Assembly (NCBI RefSeq): GCF_024347395.1
Contig: NZ_AP025473.1
Span: 124,001 to 188,000, forward strand
Reading direction: 5' to 3'
From: Vibrio cortegadensis
Lineage (GTDB): Bacteria; Pseudomonadota; Gammaproteobacteria; Enterobacterales; Vibrionaceae
DNA length: 64,000 bases
Shown: one piece after another, positions 43,440 to 52,140 of the stretch
How the letters are laid out: every line of letters starts with the position of its first letter
Numbering within the stretch: position 1 is the stretch's first letter
Notes under the pieces: generated by a model
The model's database searches: none
Seen by the model: the letters and a program-made list of their open reading frames with translations, nothing else
What the model was told of the DNA's origin: nothing
Translations under genes and position numbers: made by a program

Positions 43440-44582
43440 ATGAAAAAGTTATCTAAGATATTGGTTTCTATAGCGGTTGCACTGCCGCTGTTTTCACTAT
43501 TTATTAGCCAATCCGGTTCTGCTGATACCATGGACAAAATCGCAAAAAATGGCCAATTTGAAGTCATCACTTTAGCGGGTGGTTGTTTCTGGTGTACTGA
43601 GTCAGATTTAGAAAAACTTGATGGCGTGGTTGATGTTGTTTCTGGTTACTCTGGAGGCTCTCTAGAAAACCCAACGTATAAGCAAGTATCGTCAGGAAAG
43701 TCAGGTCACATTGAAGTCATCGAAGTGACATATGACCCTAAATCAGTCGATTATGAGCAAGTATTGGATTATTTTTTCCGCCATATTGACCCAACGGATG
43801 CTAAGGGATCATTCGTAGATCGTGGGGCACATTATCGTCCAGCTATTTTCTATACTAACCAACAGCAGTTCAATACCGCCAAAAGATTTATTGCCGAAAT
43901 CGATGAAGCTAAGATATACGACAAACCACTCGCCACTGAGCTGATTAAATTCGAAAAATTTTGGCCTGCAGAAGAGTACCACCAAGATTACTATAAGAAG
44001 AGTAAAGTTCGTTATAACTACTACCGTTACGCATCTGGCCGAGATCAATATCTAGATGGTGTATTCGGTGATGATAGAAAAGAGAACCCAAAAACGCTCA
44101 GACAGCTGATTGATAGTAAAAATATCGCCTCAAGCGTAAAGGCATATACAAAGCCATCAGATGCAGAGATCAAAGAAAAACTGACGAATCTTCAATACGA
44201 TGTGACACAGAATGATGCAACTGAACGTTCATTCAGCAATGAGTATTGGAACAACAAAGCTCAAGGTATTTATGTAGATATTGTCACAGGCGAACCTCTA
44301 TTCTCATCAACAGACAAATACAAATCAGGTACAGGATGGCCGAGTTTTACTAAACCGATTAACGAAGCTTACATTGTCACTAAACCTGACCATAAACTGT
44401 TTTCTACCCGAACAGAAGTGCGCAGCCGTTTTGCTGACTCTCATTTAGGGCATGTGTTTAAAGATGGCCCAGCGCCAACGGGCTTACGTTACTGTATGAA
44501 CTCTGCAGCAATGCGATTTATCCCAAAAGAGCAGCTAGTTGAAGAAGGGTACACCGAATATGTCAGTTTGTTTGATAGCTAA
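43440..44582 (+). CDS. msrAB: Periplasmic MsrA-MsrB fusion, methionine sulphoxide reductase
   Basis: 380 residues from the ATG at 43440, with GAGGTG upstream and an N-terminal signal peptide (MKKLSKILVSIAVALPLFSLF, in part); the in-frame extension to 43308 has no support. MsrA comes first, with GGCFWCTESD (nucleophilic Cys) and the family YSGG and GHIEVIEVTYDP. Then comes MsrB, with GTGWPSFTKPI and RYCMNSAAMRFIP holding the second nucleophile. Together they repair both S- and R-sulphoxides of Met in exported proteins. The structural-zinc CxxC pairs of many MsrB proteins are absent. Likely induced by oxidants, but I see no operator. Confidence 0.94.
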   Translation: MKKLSKILVSIAVALPLFSLFISQSGSADTMDKIAKNGQFEVITLAGGCFWCTESDLEKLDGVVDVVSGYSGGSLENPTYKQVSSGKSGHIEVIEVTYDPKSVDYEQVLDYFFRHIDPTDAKGSFVDRGAHYRPAIFYTNQQQFNTAKRFIAEIDEAKIYDKPLATELIKFEKFWPAEEYHQDYYKKSKVRYNYYRYASGRDQYLDGVFGDDRKENPKTLRQLIDSKNIASSVKAYTKPSDAEIKEKLTNLQYDVTQNDATERSFSNEYWNNKAQGIYVDIVTGEPLFSSTDKYKSGTGWPSFTKPINEAYIVTKPDHKLFSTRTEVRSRFADSHLGHVFKDGPAPTGLRYCMNSAAMRFIPKEQLVEEGYTEYVSLFDS

Positions 44583-44643
44583 TAGATAACACTGATTAAT
44601 AGCAAGACAGTCTACAGGATCCATCCATTCTGCTAGCAAGTAC

Positions 44644-44677
44644 AAGCCACCTCCTCTTATTGGTCGTGGCTTTTTTC
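44644..44677 (+). terminator. Terminator of msrAB
   Basis: AAGCCAC and GTGGCTT form a stem around a 15-base loop, followed by six T residues. Confidence 0.65.
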
Positions 44678-44845
44678 TTTCAACTTTTGTCCTGACTATG
44701 ATGACATTAATGTTGAAATAGGCACACCGACAAGGTTTACCTCTCATTTAGCCCACTAACCTACTGCATGATGGATGTTCATTTACGACATAAGCACCTA
44801 TAATTCAGCTAATTAAAATTAACTATATTGACTTAAGTCGTCGTA

Positions 44846-45949
44846 ATGAATGAACTTTTAGCACAGATACAGACTCAGCTCTCCGCTTATCATCAAGATT
44901 GGAGTAACAGTGTTTTACTCATCACTGCCGCCAGTTTTTTCCTCTGGATCACTTGGCGTATTTTGTACAGCCGGTTAGCAACCCTTGTAGAAAAAACCGC
45001 CTTTCATTGGGACGACCTTTTACTGCATGCTCTCAAGACACCCATCAGCACTTTGATTTGGTGCTGGCCAGCCACCGTTTCTACAGGGTTAATTCTTGCA
45101 CAGCAGTTCGGTAATAAGATCAATTGGTTAAGCAATCTTAAGCTTATTTTGCTCATTGTTGTTTTTGTATGGGTCACGCTGCGTCTTATCAGCAATGTAG
45201 AAGAGTATATTTTGTCACAAAAGAAGCGTGACGAAACGACGGTTCAAGCCATTGCTAAAGTAGCGCGTCTATTCTTTATTACCATTGGTCTACTGACGGT
45301 AATGCAAACCTTTGGCTTAAGTTTATCTGGCCTGCTTACTTTTGGTGGCGTCGGTGGCTTGATTGTCGGTTTGGCTGCCAAAGATTTACTGTCTAACTTC
45401 TTCGGCGGAATGATGATTTATTTCGATCGCCCGTTTAAAGTTGGCGATTGGATCCGCTCCCCCGATCGTACGATTGAAGGCACTGTGGAGAGAATTGGTT
45501 GGAGAATGACCATTATCCGCACCTTTGATAAAAGGCCGCTTTATGTACCAAACTCTGTTTTTAGTAATATTGTTGTGGAAAACCCTTCTCGGATGCTCAA
45601 TCGACGCATTAAAGAGACTATCGGCATTCGATATGATGATGCCAGCAAACTTGAAGTTATTATTACTGATATTCAGACCATGCTAGAGAACCATCCTGAT
45701 ATTGATACCAAGCAGACATTGTTTGTCAATTTCAATGCCTTTGGCCCATCATCACTAGACTTTATTATCTATACATTTACTAAAACGGTGAACTGGGTCC
45801 GTTACCAACAAGTCAAACAAGATGTGTTACTGAAAGTACTGAAAATTATCCATCAACATGGTGGCGATGTAGCCTTCCCAACACAGACGCTTAAGATGGA
45901 AGGTACCTTTCAAGATAGCCGCCTACTGAGAGTAGAAACCGACTTATAA
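44846..45949 (+). CDS. MscS-family mechanosensitive channel
   Basis: 367 residues with about five membrane segments (near residues 20-40, 65-90, 95-115, 135-155 and the pore helix at 155-185). The pore-lining helix and the beta domain start are LTFGGVGGLIVGLAAKDLLSNFFGGMMIYFDRPFKVGDWIRSP (about residues 160-205, in part), the MscS signature. The C-terminal part is the cytoplasmic alpha-beta vestibule. It releases solutes on osmotic downshift. It is longer than E. coli MscS because of two extra N-terminal helices. Single gene, with a shared terminator. Confidence 0.92.
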   Translation: MNELLAQIQTQLSAYHQDWSNSVLLITAASFFLWITWRILYSRLATLVEKTAFHWDDLLLHALKTPISTLIWCWPATVSTGLILAQQFGNKINWLSNLKLILLIVVFVWVTLRLISNVEEYILSQKKRDETTVQAIAKVARLFFITIGLLTVMQTFGLSLSGLLTFGGVGGLIVGLAAKDLLSNFFGGMMIYFDRPFKVGDWIRSPDRTIEGTVERIGWRMTIIRTFDKRPLYVPNSVFSNIVVENPSRMLNRRIKETIGIRYDDASKLEVIITDIQTMLENHPDIDTKQTLFVNFNAFGPSSLDFIIYTFTKTVNWVRYQQVKQDVLLKVLKIIHQHGGDVAFPTQTLKMEGTFQDSRLLRVETDL

Positions 45950-45950
45950 A

Positions 45951-45980
45951 AAAAATGCCCAGTTAATTCTGGGCATTTTT
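45951..45980. terminator. Bidirectional terminator between mscS and aroG
   Basis: AAAAATGCCCAG and CTGGGCATTTTT form a 12-bp stem around TTAATT, T-rich on both strands. Confidence 0.88.
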
Positions 45981-46011
45981 CTAACCGTCTATAACAGAAA
46001 GTCTTCCTATT

Positions 46012-47064
46012 TTACGCTTGACGCCTTGCAGTCACAGCATCCGCTAATTGGCGCAGAACGGTTTCGGTGTCTTCCCAACCGATACAAGCATCAGTGATAG
46101 ATTGACCGTATGTCGCAACATTGCCATCAACAAGATCTTGGCGACCTTCGACTAAATGAGATTCAATCATTACACCAAAAATAGATTGTTCACCCGCAGC
46201 AAGTTGAGCACTGATGTCATCTGAAACAACCATTTGGCGTTTAAACTGCTTAGAGCTATTTGCATGGCTGAAATCAATCATAATTTTTTTCGATAAGCCT
46301 GATGCTTCTAGCTCTTCTTTAATCGCACCAACATGTTCAGCGCTGTAGTTTGGCTCTTTACCACCTCGCAAAATGATATGACAGTCAGGGTTACCACTTG
46401 TTTCGATAATCGCAGAATGTCCATACTTAGTTACAGACAAGAAATGGTGCGGCGCGCTTGCTGAGCGAATCGCATCCGTTGCAATTTTGATATTGCCATC
46501 GGTGCCATTTTTGAAACCAACTGGGCATGAAAGACCAGAAGATAACTCACGGTGAACTTGAGATTCAGTTGTACGCGCTCCAATTGCGCCCCAACTAATT
46601 AAATCAGCAACATACTGAGGCGTGATCATATCTAAAAATTCACTCGCCGTTGGCATTCCCATATCGGTAAGATCAAGAAGTAACTTACGACCGATACGCA
46701 AACCGTCATTCAACTTGTAAGTATCGTTCAGGTACGGGTCATTAATAAGACCTTTCCAACCAACCGTTGTACGTGGTTTTTCAAAGTAAACTCGCATGAC
46801 AATTTCTAGACGATCACCAAGCTCATCACGCAGAACTTTTAAACGTTTGCCGTATTCAACGGCTGCTTCTGGATCATGAATTGAACATGGCCCAACAATA
46901 ACAAGTAGACGATCATCCTTATCTTCCAAAATATTGTGGATCGCTTTACGACTTTGAAATGTGGTAGAAGAAGCAATTTCAGTCGCTGGAAACTTCTCTA
47001 AAACCGCAACTGGCGGTAATAATTCTTTTACTTTATTAATTCTTACATCATCAGTTTGATACAT
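46012..47064 (-). CDS. aroG: DAHP synthase (AroG type)
   Basis: 350 residues, colinear with E. coli AroG. Condenses phosphoenolpyruvate and erythrose 4-phosphate to DAHP, the first step of aromatic amino-acid synthesis. Signatures: DDVRINKVKELLPPVAVLEKFPAT (in part) at the N-terminal regulatory segment, VGPCSIHDP (metal Cys), MRVYFEKPRTTVGWKG, GARTTESQVHRELSSGLSCPVGFKNGTDG (in part), and DFSHANSSKQ. The allosteric amino acid (Phe, Tyr or Trp) is not decided here, although similarity favours the Phe-sensitive form. A TyrR box lies about 172 bp upstream of the start. Confidence 0.94.
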   Translation of the reverse strand: MYQTDDVRINKVKELLPPVAVLEKFPATEIASSTTFQSRKAIHNILEDKDDRLLVIVGPCSIHDPEAAVEYGKRLKVLRDELGDRLEIVMRVYFEKPRTTVGWKGLINDPYLNDTYKLNDGLRIGRKLLLDLTDMGMPTASEFLDMITPQYVADLISWGAIGARTTESQVHRELSSGLSCPVGFKNGTDGNIKIATDAIRSASAPHHFLSVTKYGHSAIIETSGNPDCHIILRGGKEPNYSAEHVGAIKEELEASGLSKKIMIDFSHANSSKQFKRQMVVSDDISAQLAAGEQSIFGVMIESHLVEGRQDLVDGNVATYGQSITDACIGWEDTETVLRQLADAVTARRQA

Positions 47065-47515
47065 TGCTTACATCTTCCTTATTCTTATCCCTGTGCTGTG
47101 CTTATCCATTGCTGATTACTATTTATACAGCACACTAATTTCTGCTTCCTTGTAACTTATCGACTAAAAAGTAGAACTTCAATCACTATTTAAGATAAAA
47201 GGCAATTAATTTGCACATTTACACTTTACAGCCGGTGTAATAAAAAATTTACAACAATGCTATCCTATACTTTCTAGACGTGAATAAACTCTCAAAACTC
47301 ACTTTATGTTTCTCAATTGTAAGACTATTCTTTAATCAGTTGTAAAAAATCTGTCTGGGACCAATTTCATCAATGATAATTACTTAAGGAAAGATACACA
47401 TGGCAAGTAACATGAGTCTCAGCAGTGGTGCTTGAACTCATAGAATGGAGTTAATGCTATCAGCCCATCATTAGCTTCATGACCTACTAAAGATATTAAA
47501 TAAAAAGGAATGACT
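47065..47515. other. Divergent region between aroG and the ompA-like gene
   Basis: 451 bases holding the aroG promoter with a TyrR box (47236-47253) and the ompA-like leader. An 11-codon frame with a fair ribosome site lies at 47400-47435. No other supported gene. Confidence 0.45.
47236..47253. promoter_or_regulatory. TyrR box upstream of aroG
   Basis: TGTAATAAAAAATTTACA matches the TyrR consensus TGTAAA-N6-TTTACA at 11 of 12 fixed positions. TyrR represses aroG-type genes in enterobacteria, which supports the call. Confidence 0.7.
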
Positions 47516-48532
47516 ATGAAAAAGCTCGCTTTACTTGTTTCGGCCGCACTACTATCTGGTGGCATGGCCTCGAACGCAATCGCTCAGCAAACCTACGTTG
47601 GCGCTAAAGTTGGTACCACTTGGATCGATGATGGCTGTGACCAAAGCTCTCCTTGTGATGACGATACTTACGGTGTTGGTTTGTACCTCGGATACGATTT
47701 CTCTGATTATGTTGCTCTAGAGCTTGGTTATGACTATTTAGGTGAATTCAAAACCAACATCAACAAAGGAGGAGCTAATTACTTCTCCGAACAAAAACTT
47801 ACGGCACTTTCACTTGCTCCTAAGTTCTCATTACCACTCAATGAAAAGTTTGATCTGTTCGCCAAGATCGGTGGCGCTTACATGGATTTTGGTGACGATA
47901 ATGACACCGTTTTAACCGGTGGTGTGGGTGCAGAATATAGCTACACAGATAACTTTGCTGTTCGCATTGAATATCAACGCTTCCAAAATATGACCGACTA
48001 TTATGTGAAAGATCTGGATGCAAATTTCTTAAGTCTCGGTCTTACCTATCGATTTGGTCAATCTGCTCCAGCAGTATATCAAGAACCAGTAGTTGCAGAG
48101 CCTAAAGCGGTTGAACCTGAGCCAGTGAAAGAGATGGAACCCGCACCGCAGCCCGTTACGACCACTCAGATGATCAGCGAGAGCTTTAACGCTGAATTAT
48201 TTTCTAACAATAGCTCGACGCTCACTCCAGCAGCCGCAGATTCATTTAAACCTCTTCTGAATTTGCTTCTCACCTACCCGCAAGCGAAAGCGGAGATCGT
48301 AGGATATACTGACTCTTCAGGTGCAGCCTCTTACAACCAGAAACTGTCAGAAAAACGTGCTGAATCTGTTGCTGACTACTTAATTTCTGAAGGTGTTGAC
48401 CCTCAACAAGTAACCGCGAGCGGTAAAGGAGAAAATAATCCTATTGCTTCAAATGCAACGGCTGAAGGACGTAGTGAAAACCGTCGTGTTGAAGTGACAA
48501 TCCCAAGCTTTGAGCATACGGAAACTAAGTAA
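47516..48532 (+). CDS. OmpA-like outer-membrane protein
   Basis: 338 residues. I choose the ATG at 47516 because AAGGA lies six bases upstream; the ATG at 47510 is too close to it. Signal peptide MKKLALLVSAALLSGGMASNAIAQ (in part), then an eight-strand beta-barrel domain (about residues 25-185) with an extracellular loop DDGCDQSSPCDDD, a Pro/Glu-rich linker (about 190-215), and a C-terminal OmpA domain with YTDSSGAASYNQKLSEKRAESVADYL (in part) that binds peptidoglycan. It anchors the outer membrane to the wall. The long leader may hold regulation. A terminator follows. Confidence 0.9.
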   Translation: MKKLALLVSAALLSGGMASNAIAQQTYVGAKVGTTWIDDGCDQSSPCDDDTYGVGLYLGYDFSDYVALELGYDYLGEFKTNINKGGANYFSEQKLTALSLAPKFSLPLNEKFDLFAKIGGAYMDFGDDNDTVLTGGVGAEYSYTDNFAVRIEYQRFQNMTDYYVKDLDANFLSLGLTYRFGQSAPAVYQEPVVAEPKAVEPEPVKEMEPAPQPVTTTQMISESFNAELFSNNSSTLTPAAADSFKPLLNLLLTYPQAKAEIVGYTDSSGAASYNQKLSEKRAESVADYLISEGVDPQQVTASGKGENNPIASNATAEGRSENRRVEVTIPSFEHTETK

Positions 48533-48602
48533 TATTTCGACTTAAAGGCCGTCGAATAATCGCCTATATCGAGGTTCATTAAGAGTAAATCAGAAATATA
48601 AG

Positions 48603-48634
48603 AAAGAGCATGCTAACTGGCATGCTCTTTTTAT
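48603..48634 (+). terminator. Terminator of the ompA-like gene
   Basis: AAAGAGCATGC and GCATGCTCTTT form an 11-bp stem around TAACTG, followed by TTATT. Confidence 0.85.
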
Positions 48635-48700
48635 TGGCAGTAAATAAATTCGGCGAAGTTATAGAGCCGTCGCTGTTTAGAAAGTCATAGCTTTGGATAA

Positions 48701-49504
48701 TCAAAGCTTCGGGGTATAACTGCCAAGGATTGAGTCAACCTCCCCACGGTTCTGCATATCCATAAGTACACGATCAAACTCTGCAACAAAATCATCTTTA
48801 AATGGATACGATTCAAGTTGCTGATTCGTATATCCGATATACCCACGCTCAGAGCTCACCTCTACCGCCAGAGTAAAAGCGTCTTTTGAGATTTTTACTC
48901 CCTCCTCTCTGAGTTTTGCGATTTCCCACTGAATAGACAATCTATCATTAATGTAACAATCTATTCTTTTCGCACGTAACTTAAGTATGTTTTCGCGATT
49001 ATTGCTCGCGGTTTCAACTCGCAGTTTGCCTCTCTCTTTTGCTTGCCAAAATGCCGCACCACCAATCGAAAAGGCTTCATTTATACCAATAGTTAAGCCA
49101 TAAAAATCACCGGGCCAATTTGGACGTGAGCGATCTTTCATGACATCAGAATGGCAGTACACCACCACATCTTCGTCCAAAATAGGCATAGAGTAAGGAG
49201 AAATATAAGGTCGGCGATTGGCATAATAATATGGGGGAAATATAGCAAAACCACGTCCAGCTTCAATCAGACGCAAACCACGCTTAAACGGGACTGGTTT
49301 AATGGTCACGTGATAATGTTCCATTCGTTTAAATACAATATTTAGAACATCAACATACACCCCCCTTGCCATTCCGTCTTCAACATAGCTATATGGAGGG
49401 TAAGCATTATCAGCGTATATTGTCACTTCAATTAAGTGAGCATAGCTACGCTGTGAAAAAGTTAAAAGGAAAACAACAGACAAAACAGCCAGAAATCTAC
49501 GCAT
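48701..49504 (-). CDS. Periplasmic solute-binding protein (SBP family 3-like)
   Basis: 267 residues with a signal peptide (RFLAVLSVVFLLTFSQRSYA, in part). The mature part starts like an amino-acid-type binding protein: YADNAYPPYSYVEDGMARGVYVDVLNIV (in part), and contains GDFYGLTIGINEAF and CYINDRLSIQWE. Proteins of this type without a linked ABC permease are common in Vibrio and may serve as sensors or orphan binders. No permease gene is nearby. Not related to the cytochrome oxidase cluster next to it. Confidence 0.8.
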   Translation of the reverse strand: MRRFLAVLSVVFLLTFSQRSYAHLIEVTIYADNAYPPYSYVEDGMARGVYVDVLNIVFKRMEHYHVTIKPVPFKRGLRLIEAGRGFAIFPPYYYANRRPYISPYSMPILDEDVVVYCHSDVMKDRSRPNWPGDFYGLTIGINEAFSIGGAAFWQAKERGKLRVETASNNRENILKLRAKRIDCYINDRLSIQWEIAKLREEGVKISKDAFTLAVEVSSERGYIGYTNQQLESYPFKDDFVAEFDRVLMDMQNRGEVDSILGSYTPKL

Positions 49505-49617
49505 TTATGTACTCTTATTGTTAGTACCCTTTTAACTATAGCTCCCTATTTCAAACACTCAGGCTCAAACACCAGTTTATTCCTATCCAAGATGTTCCAT
49601 GTCGCAAATCGACACCA

Positions 49618-50520
49618 TTACGACAAATAGTGGTCTAGAAGCAAGGCGACAAACAACAGCATCAAGTGGTAAATAGAAAATTTGAATGTGTCGATGGCAG
49701 ACTTATCATTCGCTCTAAATTTCAGCTGCCATGCATGGTAGATAAATGCGCCACTCAAGAGAGACGAACTCGCAAAGTAAATCAAACCACTCATCCCAAC
49801 AAGTACAGGAAGAACACATACTAGCGCCAGCAAAATGGTATACAACAATATTGATGTTTTGGTGTATTCAACCCCATGAGTCACAGGAAGCATAGGTATA
49901 TCAGCTTTGGCGTAATCCTCTTTTCTGTGAATCGCCAACGCCCAAAAGTGCGGAGGTGTCCAAATGAATATAATCATGACCAACAACCAAGCGTGAGAGT
50001 GCAGTTCATTCGTAACCGCCGTCCAACCTAGCAAGGGAGGCATTGCTCCGGCGATCCCCGCAATAACAATATTTTGTGGTGTGGCTCGCTTTAGATACAT
50101 GGTGTACACCACTGCATATCCAAGCAAACTTGCAAAGGTGAGCCAAGCCGTCAGTACATTCACGCCAGCAAATAGGATCGCGAAGCCAAGGCAGCCAATT
50201 CCCAATGCAAAAAAGAACACCTTCCCGACTCCGAGCTCCCCTGATGGTAATGGGCGCTTATGTGTCCGCGCCATAATGGCATCAATACGGCGATCAATCA
50301 GGTGATTAAAAGCCGCCGCAGAGCCCGCCATTAGCCCGATCCCTAACAACCCTAGAATCGTCTCTTTAAGCGGCAAACTCCCCGGAACAGCAAGGCACAT
50401 CCCCACCAGTGCAGTTAACAACATAAGAGCGACGACTTTCGGTTTGGTTAGGGTCAAGTAGAGCTTCCAATTCGATTTTTCGGCCATATTACCTGTGGCT
50501 AACATCACTGATTTATTCAT
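49618..50520 (-). CDS. ctaB: Protohaem IX farnesyltransferase (haem O synthase)
   Basis: 300 residues, nine predicted membrane helices. A UbiA-type prenyltransferase that makes haem O from haem B and farnesyl diphosphate. Signatures: LTKPKVVALMLLTALVGM (in part) and the first Asp-rich motif NHLIDRRIDAIMARTHKRPLP (in part), then the second motif HFWALAIHRKEDYAKADIPMLP (in part). Last gene of the oxidase cluster; its start overlaps the end of ctaA by 8 bp. Its product feeds CtaA, giving haem A for the oxidase. Confidence 0.95.
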   Translation of the reverse strand: MNKSVMLATGNMAEKSNWKLYLTLTKPKVVALMLLTALVGMCLAVPGSLPLKETILGLLGIGLMAGSAAAFNHLIDRRIDAIMARTHKRPLPSGELGVGKVFFFALGIGCLGFAILFAGVNVLTAWLTFASLLGYAVVYTMYLKRATPQNIVIAGIAGAMPPLLGWTAVTNELHSHAWLLVMIIFIWTPPHFWALAIHRKEDYAKADIPMLPVTHGVEYTKTSILLYTILLALVCVLPVLVGMSGLIYFASSSLLSGAFIYHAWQLKFRANDKSAIDTFKFSIYHLMLLFVALLLDHYLS

Positions 50521-51532
50521 TTGAAATACTCCCTGACAAATCCACCACCGAATGCGGCTTCCAAAGCAAATAGTTGATACTTACGACACCGACTAATAAC
50601 AATGCAGCCACGATGTTATGTGCGACAGCAATGGGTAAAGGTAAATGAAGCACGACATTACTTATCCCTAATGCGAGTTGTAATGCCAAAACCAAACCGA
50701 GCCGGCGGCCTGCTAAGTTCAAAACAGAATCAGACTGACTGGCCAGTTTAAAAGCCAAAGTAAACACAACGAGTGCAGTGATCATCGCGCCGATACGGTG
50801 AGTAACATGAATCGTCATCCTTGCTGAATAGTCGAGAACACCATATTCGTAGCTTTCAAAACCAGGTTGATAGAGCTGGAATGCGCGATCAAAATTCAAT
50901 AATTCTGGCCAATTTCCTTCACAAATAGGCAGAGAGGTACACATAAGAGCGGCGTAATTAGATGAGGTCCAGCCTCCAAGCATGATTTGAAGAATAACCA
51001 CAATAAGCGCGACGATTGCGATTGGGCGCAGTGCTGGATTCACATTATAGTGATCGATCAAGCGCTCTCTTTTTCGCAGTCGACAATAAAGAAGAGTAAG
51101 AAGACTGAAAAGAGCGAAGCCCCCTAACAGATGCCCCATCACCACAATTGGCATGAGTTTCATCGTCACCGTCCACATTCCCAGCAGCGCCTGAAATATG
51201 ACAACACCACACAGCATCATTGGCAAACTAGGTGGAATCTCTTTGCTACGAATAGATAGAAATGCGATGGCAAAAATAACCAGCCCTAATGTGCCAGCGA
51301 AATAGCGATGGATCATTTCAAGCCAAGCTTTGTGAGAGTCGACAACTTCATTAGGGTACAAATTTTTAGCATCAAGCAGCTGAGATTCACTTGATGGTGC
51401 ACCTATTTGTCCATAACAACCGGGCCAATCAGGGCAACCTAATCCGGCATCCGATAACCGCGTATATGCCCCCAACATGATCACAACCGCAGTCAGTATC
51501 AGGCTAAATTTCACTAACACAATCAACTTCAT
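50513..51532 (-). CDS. ctaA: Haem A synthase (COX15/CtaA family)
   Basis: 339 residues, eight predicted membrane helices. Oxidises the C8 methyl of haem O to a formyl group. Conserved features: GAYTRLSDAGLGCPDWPGCYG (in part) near the N-terminus, the EMIHRYFAG loop with the first haem His, and HVTHRIGAMI and AHNIVAA for later His ligands. It has a Cys pair, in LMCTSLPICEG, typical of this class. Between the SCO-like gene (59-bp gap) and ctaB (8-bp overlap) in the oxidase operon. Confidence 0.94.
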   Translation of the reverse strand: MKLIVLVKFSLILTAVVIMLGAYTRLSDAGLGCPDWPGCYGQIGAPSSESQLLDAKNLYPNEVVDSHKAWLEMIHRYFAGTLGLVIFAIAFLSIRSKEIPPSLPMMLCGVVIFQALLGMWTVTMKLMPIVVMGHLLGGFALFSLLTLLYCRLRKRERLIDHYNVNPALRPIAIVALIVVILQIMLGGWTSSNYAALMCTSLPICEGNWPELLNFDRAFQLYQPGFESYEYGVLDYSARMTIHVTHRIGAMITALVVFTLAFKLASQSDSVLNLAGRRLGLVLALQLALGISNVVLHLPLPIAVAHNIVAALLLVGVVSINYLLWKPHSVVDLSGSISNE

Positions 51533-51591
51533 GTTCTTACTCCTTGAACACTCACCATTGAATCTTGTTACGTCTCAACTTTAGGTTATCA

Positions 51592-52140
51592 CTACCCAAC
51601 TCGAGAAAGCTTCAATAGTTTCCTTAAATCCGCAAGCAGTCCTTTACTTTGAGAAGCAAGCGCCTCTTCAGACTCCGCTTTCGGGTATCGCATCACCAAC
51701 TGACCAAGTGGATCAACAATCATATAATCAAAGGCTTTCGCTGTAGCGTCTAATGCTTGTCCCACTTTAACCACTTGGAAATCCGATAGTGCAGAAACTC
51801 GATCGAAGTCCTCATCAGAGCGCACATAAAACACAGGAACAACTCGCTCTTTATACTTTCCAAGAGCGGTATGGCTTTGAGTTAGTAGGTGGATTTGACG
51901 TTGGCAAAATAGATCACAACGTGCAGGCACGACATATCCCAAATGCCAAGCTTGGGACTCAAACGGATTATCGATTCCCAGAGAAACCAAAGAGGTAGCA
52001 GGCTCAATCAACACCCCTTGATTTGTCACTCCTGACTGATACCAATGATTATCCAGCACCGTTTTTGCCATTATGGCGGGTAAAGTAAATACAAACACTA
52101 ACCCAATCAGCATTAATCGACCTCTTAGCTTCGTACTCAT
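51592..52140 (-). CDS. Membrane-anchored thioredoxin-fold protein, SCO-like
   Basis: 182 residues with one N-terminal membrane helix (LMLIGLVFVFTLPAIMA, about residues 9-25) and a periplasmic domain. The segment VPARCDLFCQRQ has C-x-x-x-C, the spacing of the copper-binding motif in SCO proteins, though the usual CPxVCP prolines are missing and the distal His is not obvious. Small proteins of this sort are common between SURF1 and ctaA in marine gammaproteobacteria. Probably helps load copper into the oxidase. Its start overlaps the SURF1 stop by 4 bp. Confidence 0.7.
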   Translation of the reverse strand: MSTKLRGRLMLIGLVFVFTLPAIMAKTVLDNHWYQSGVTNQGVLIEPATSLVSLGIDNPFESQAWHLGYVVPARCDLFCQRQIHLLTQSHTALGKYKERVVPVFYVRSDEDFDRVSALSDFQVVKVGQALDATAKAFDYMIVDPLGQLVMRYPKAESEEALASQSKGLLADLRKLLKLSRVG

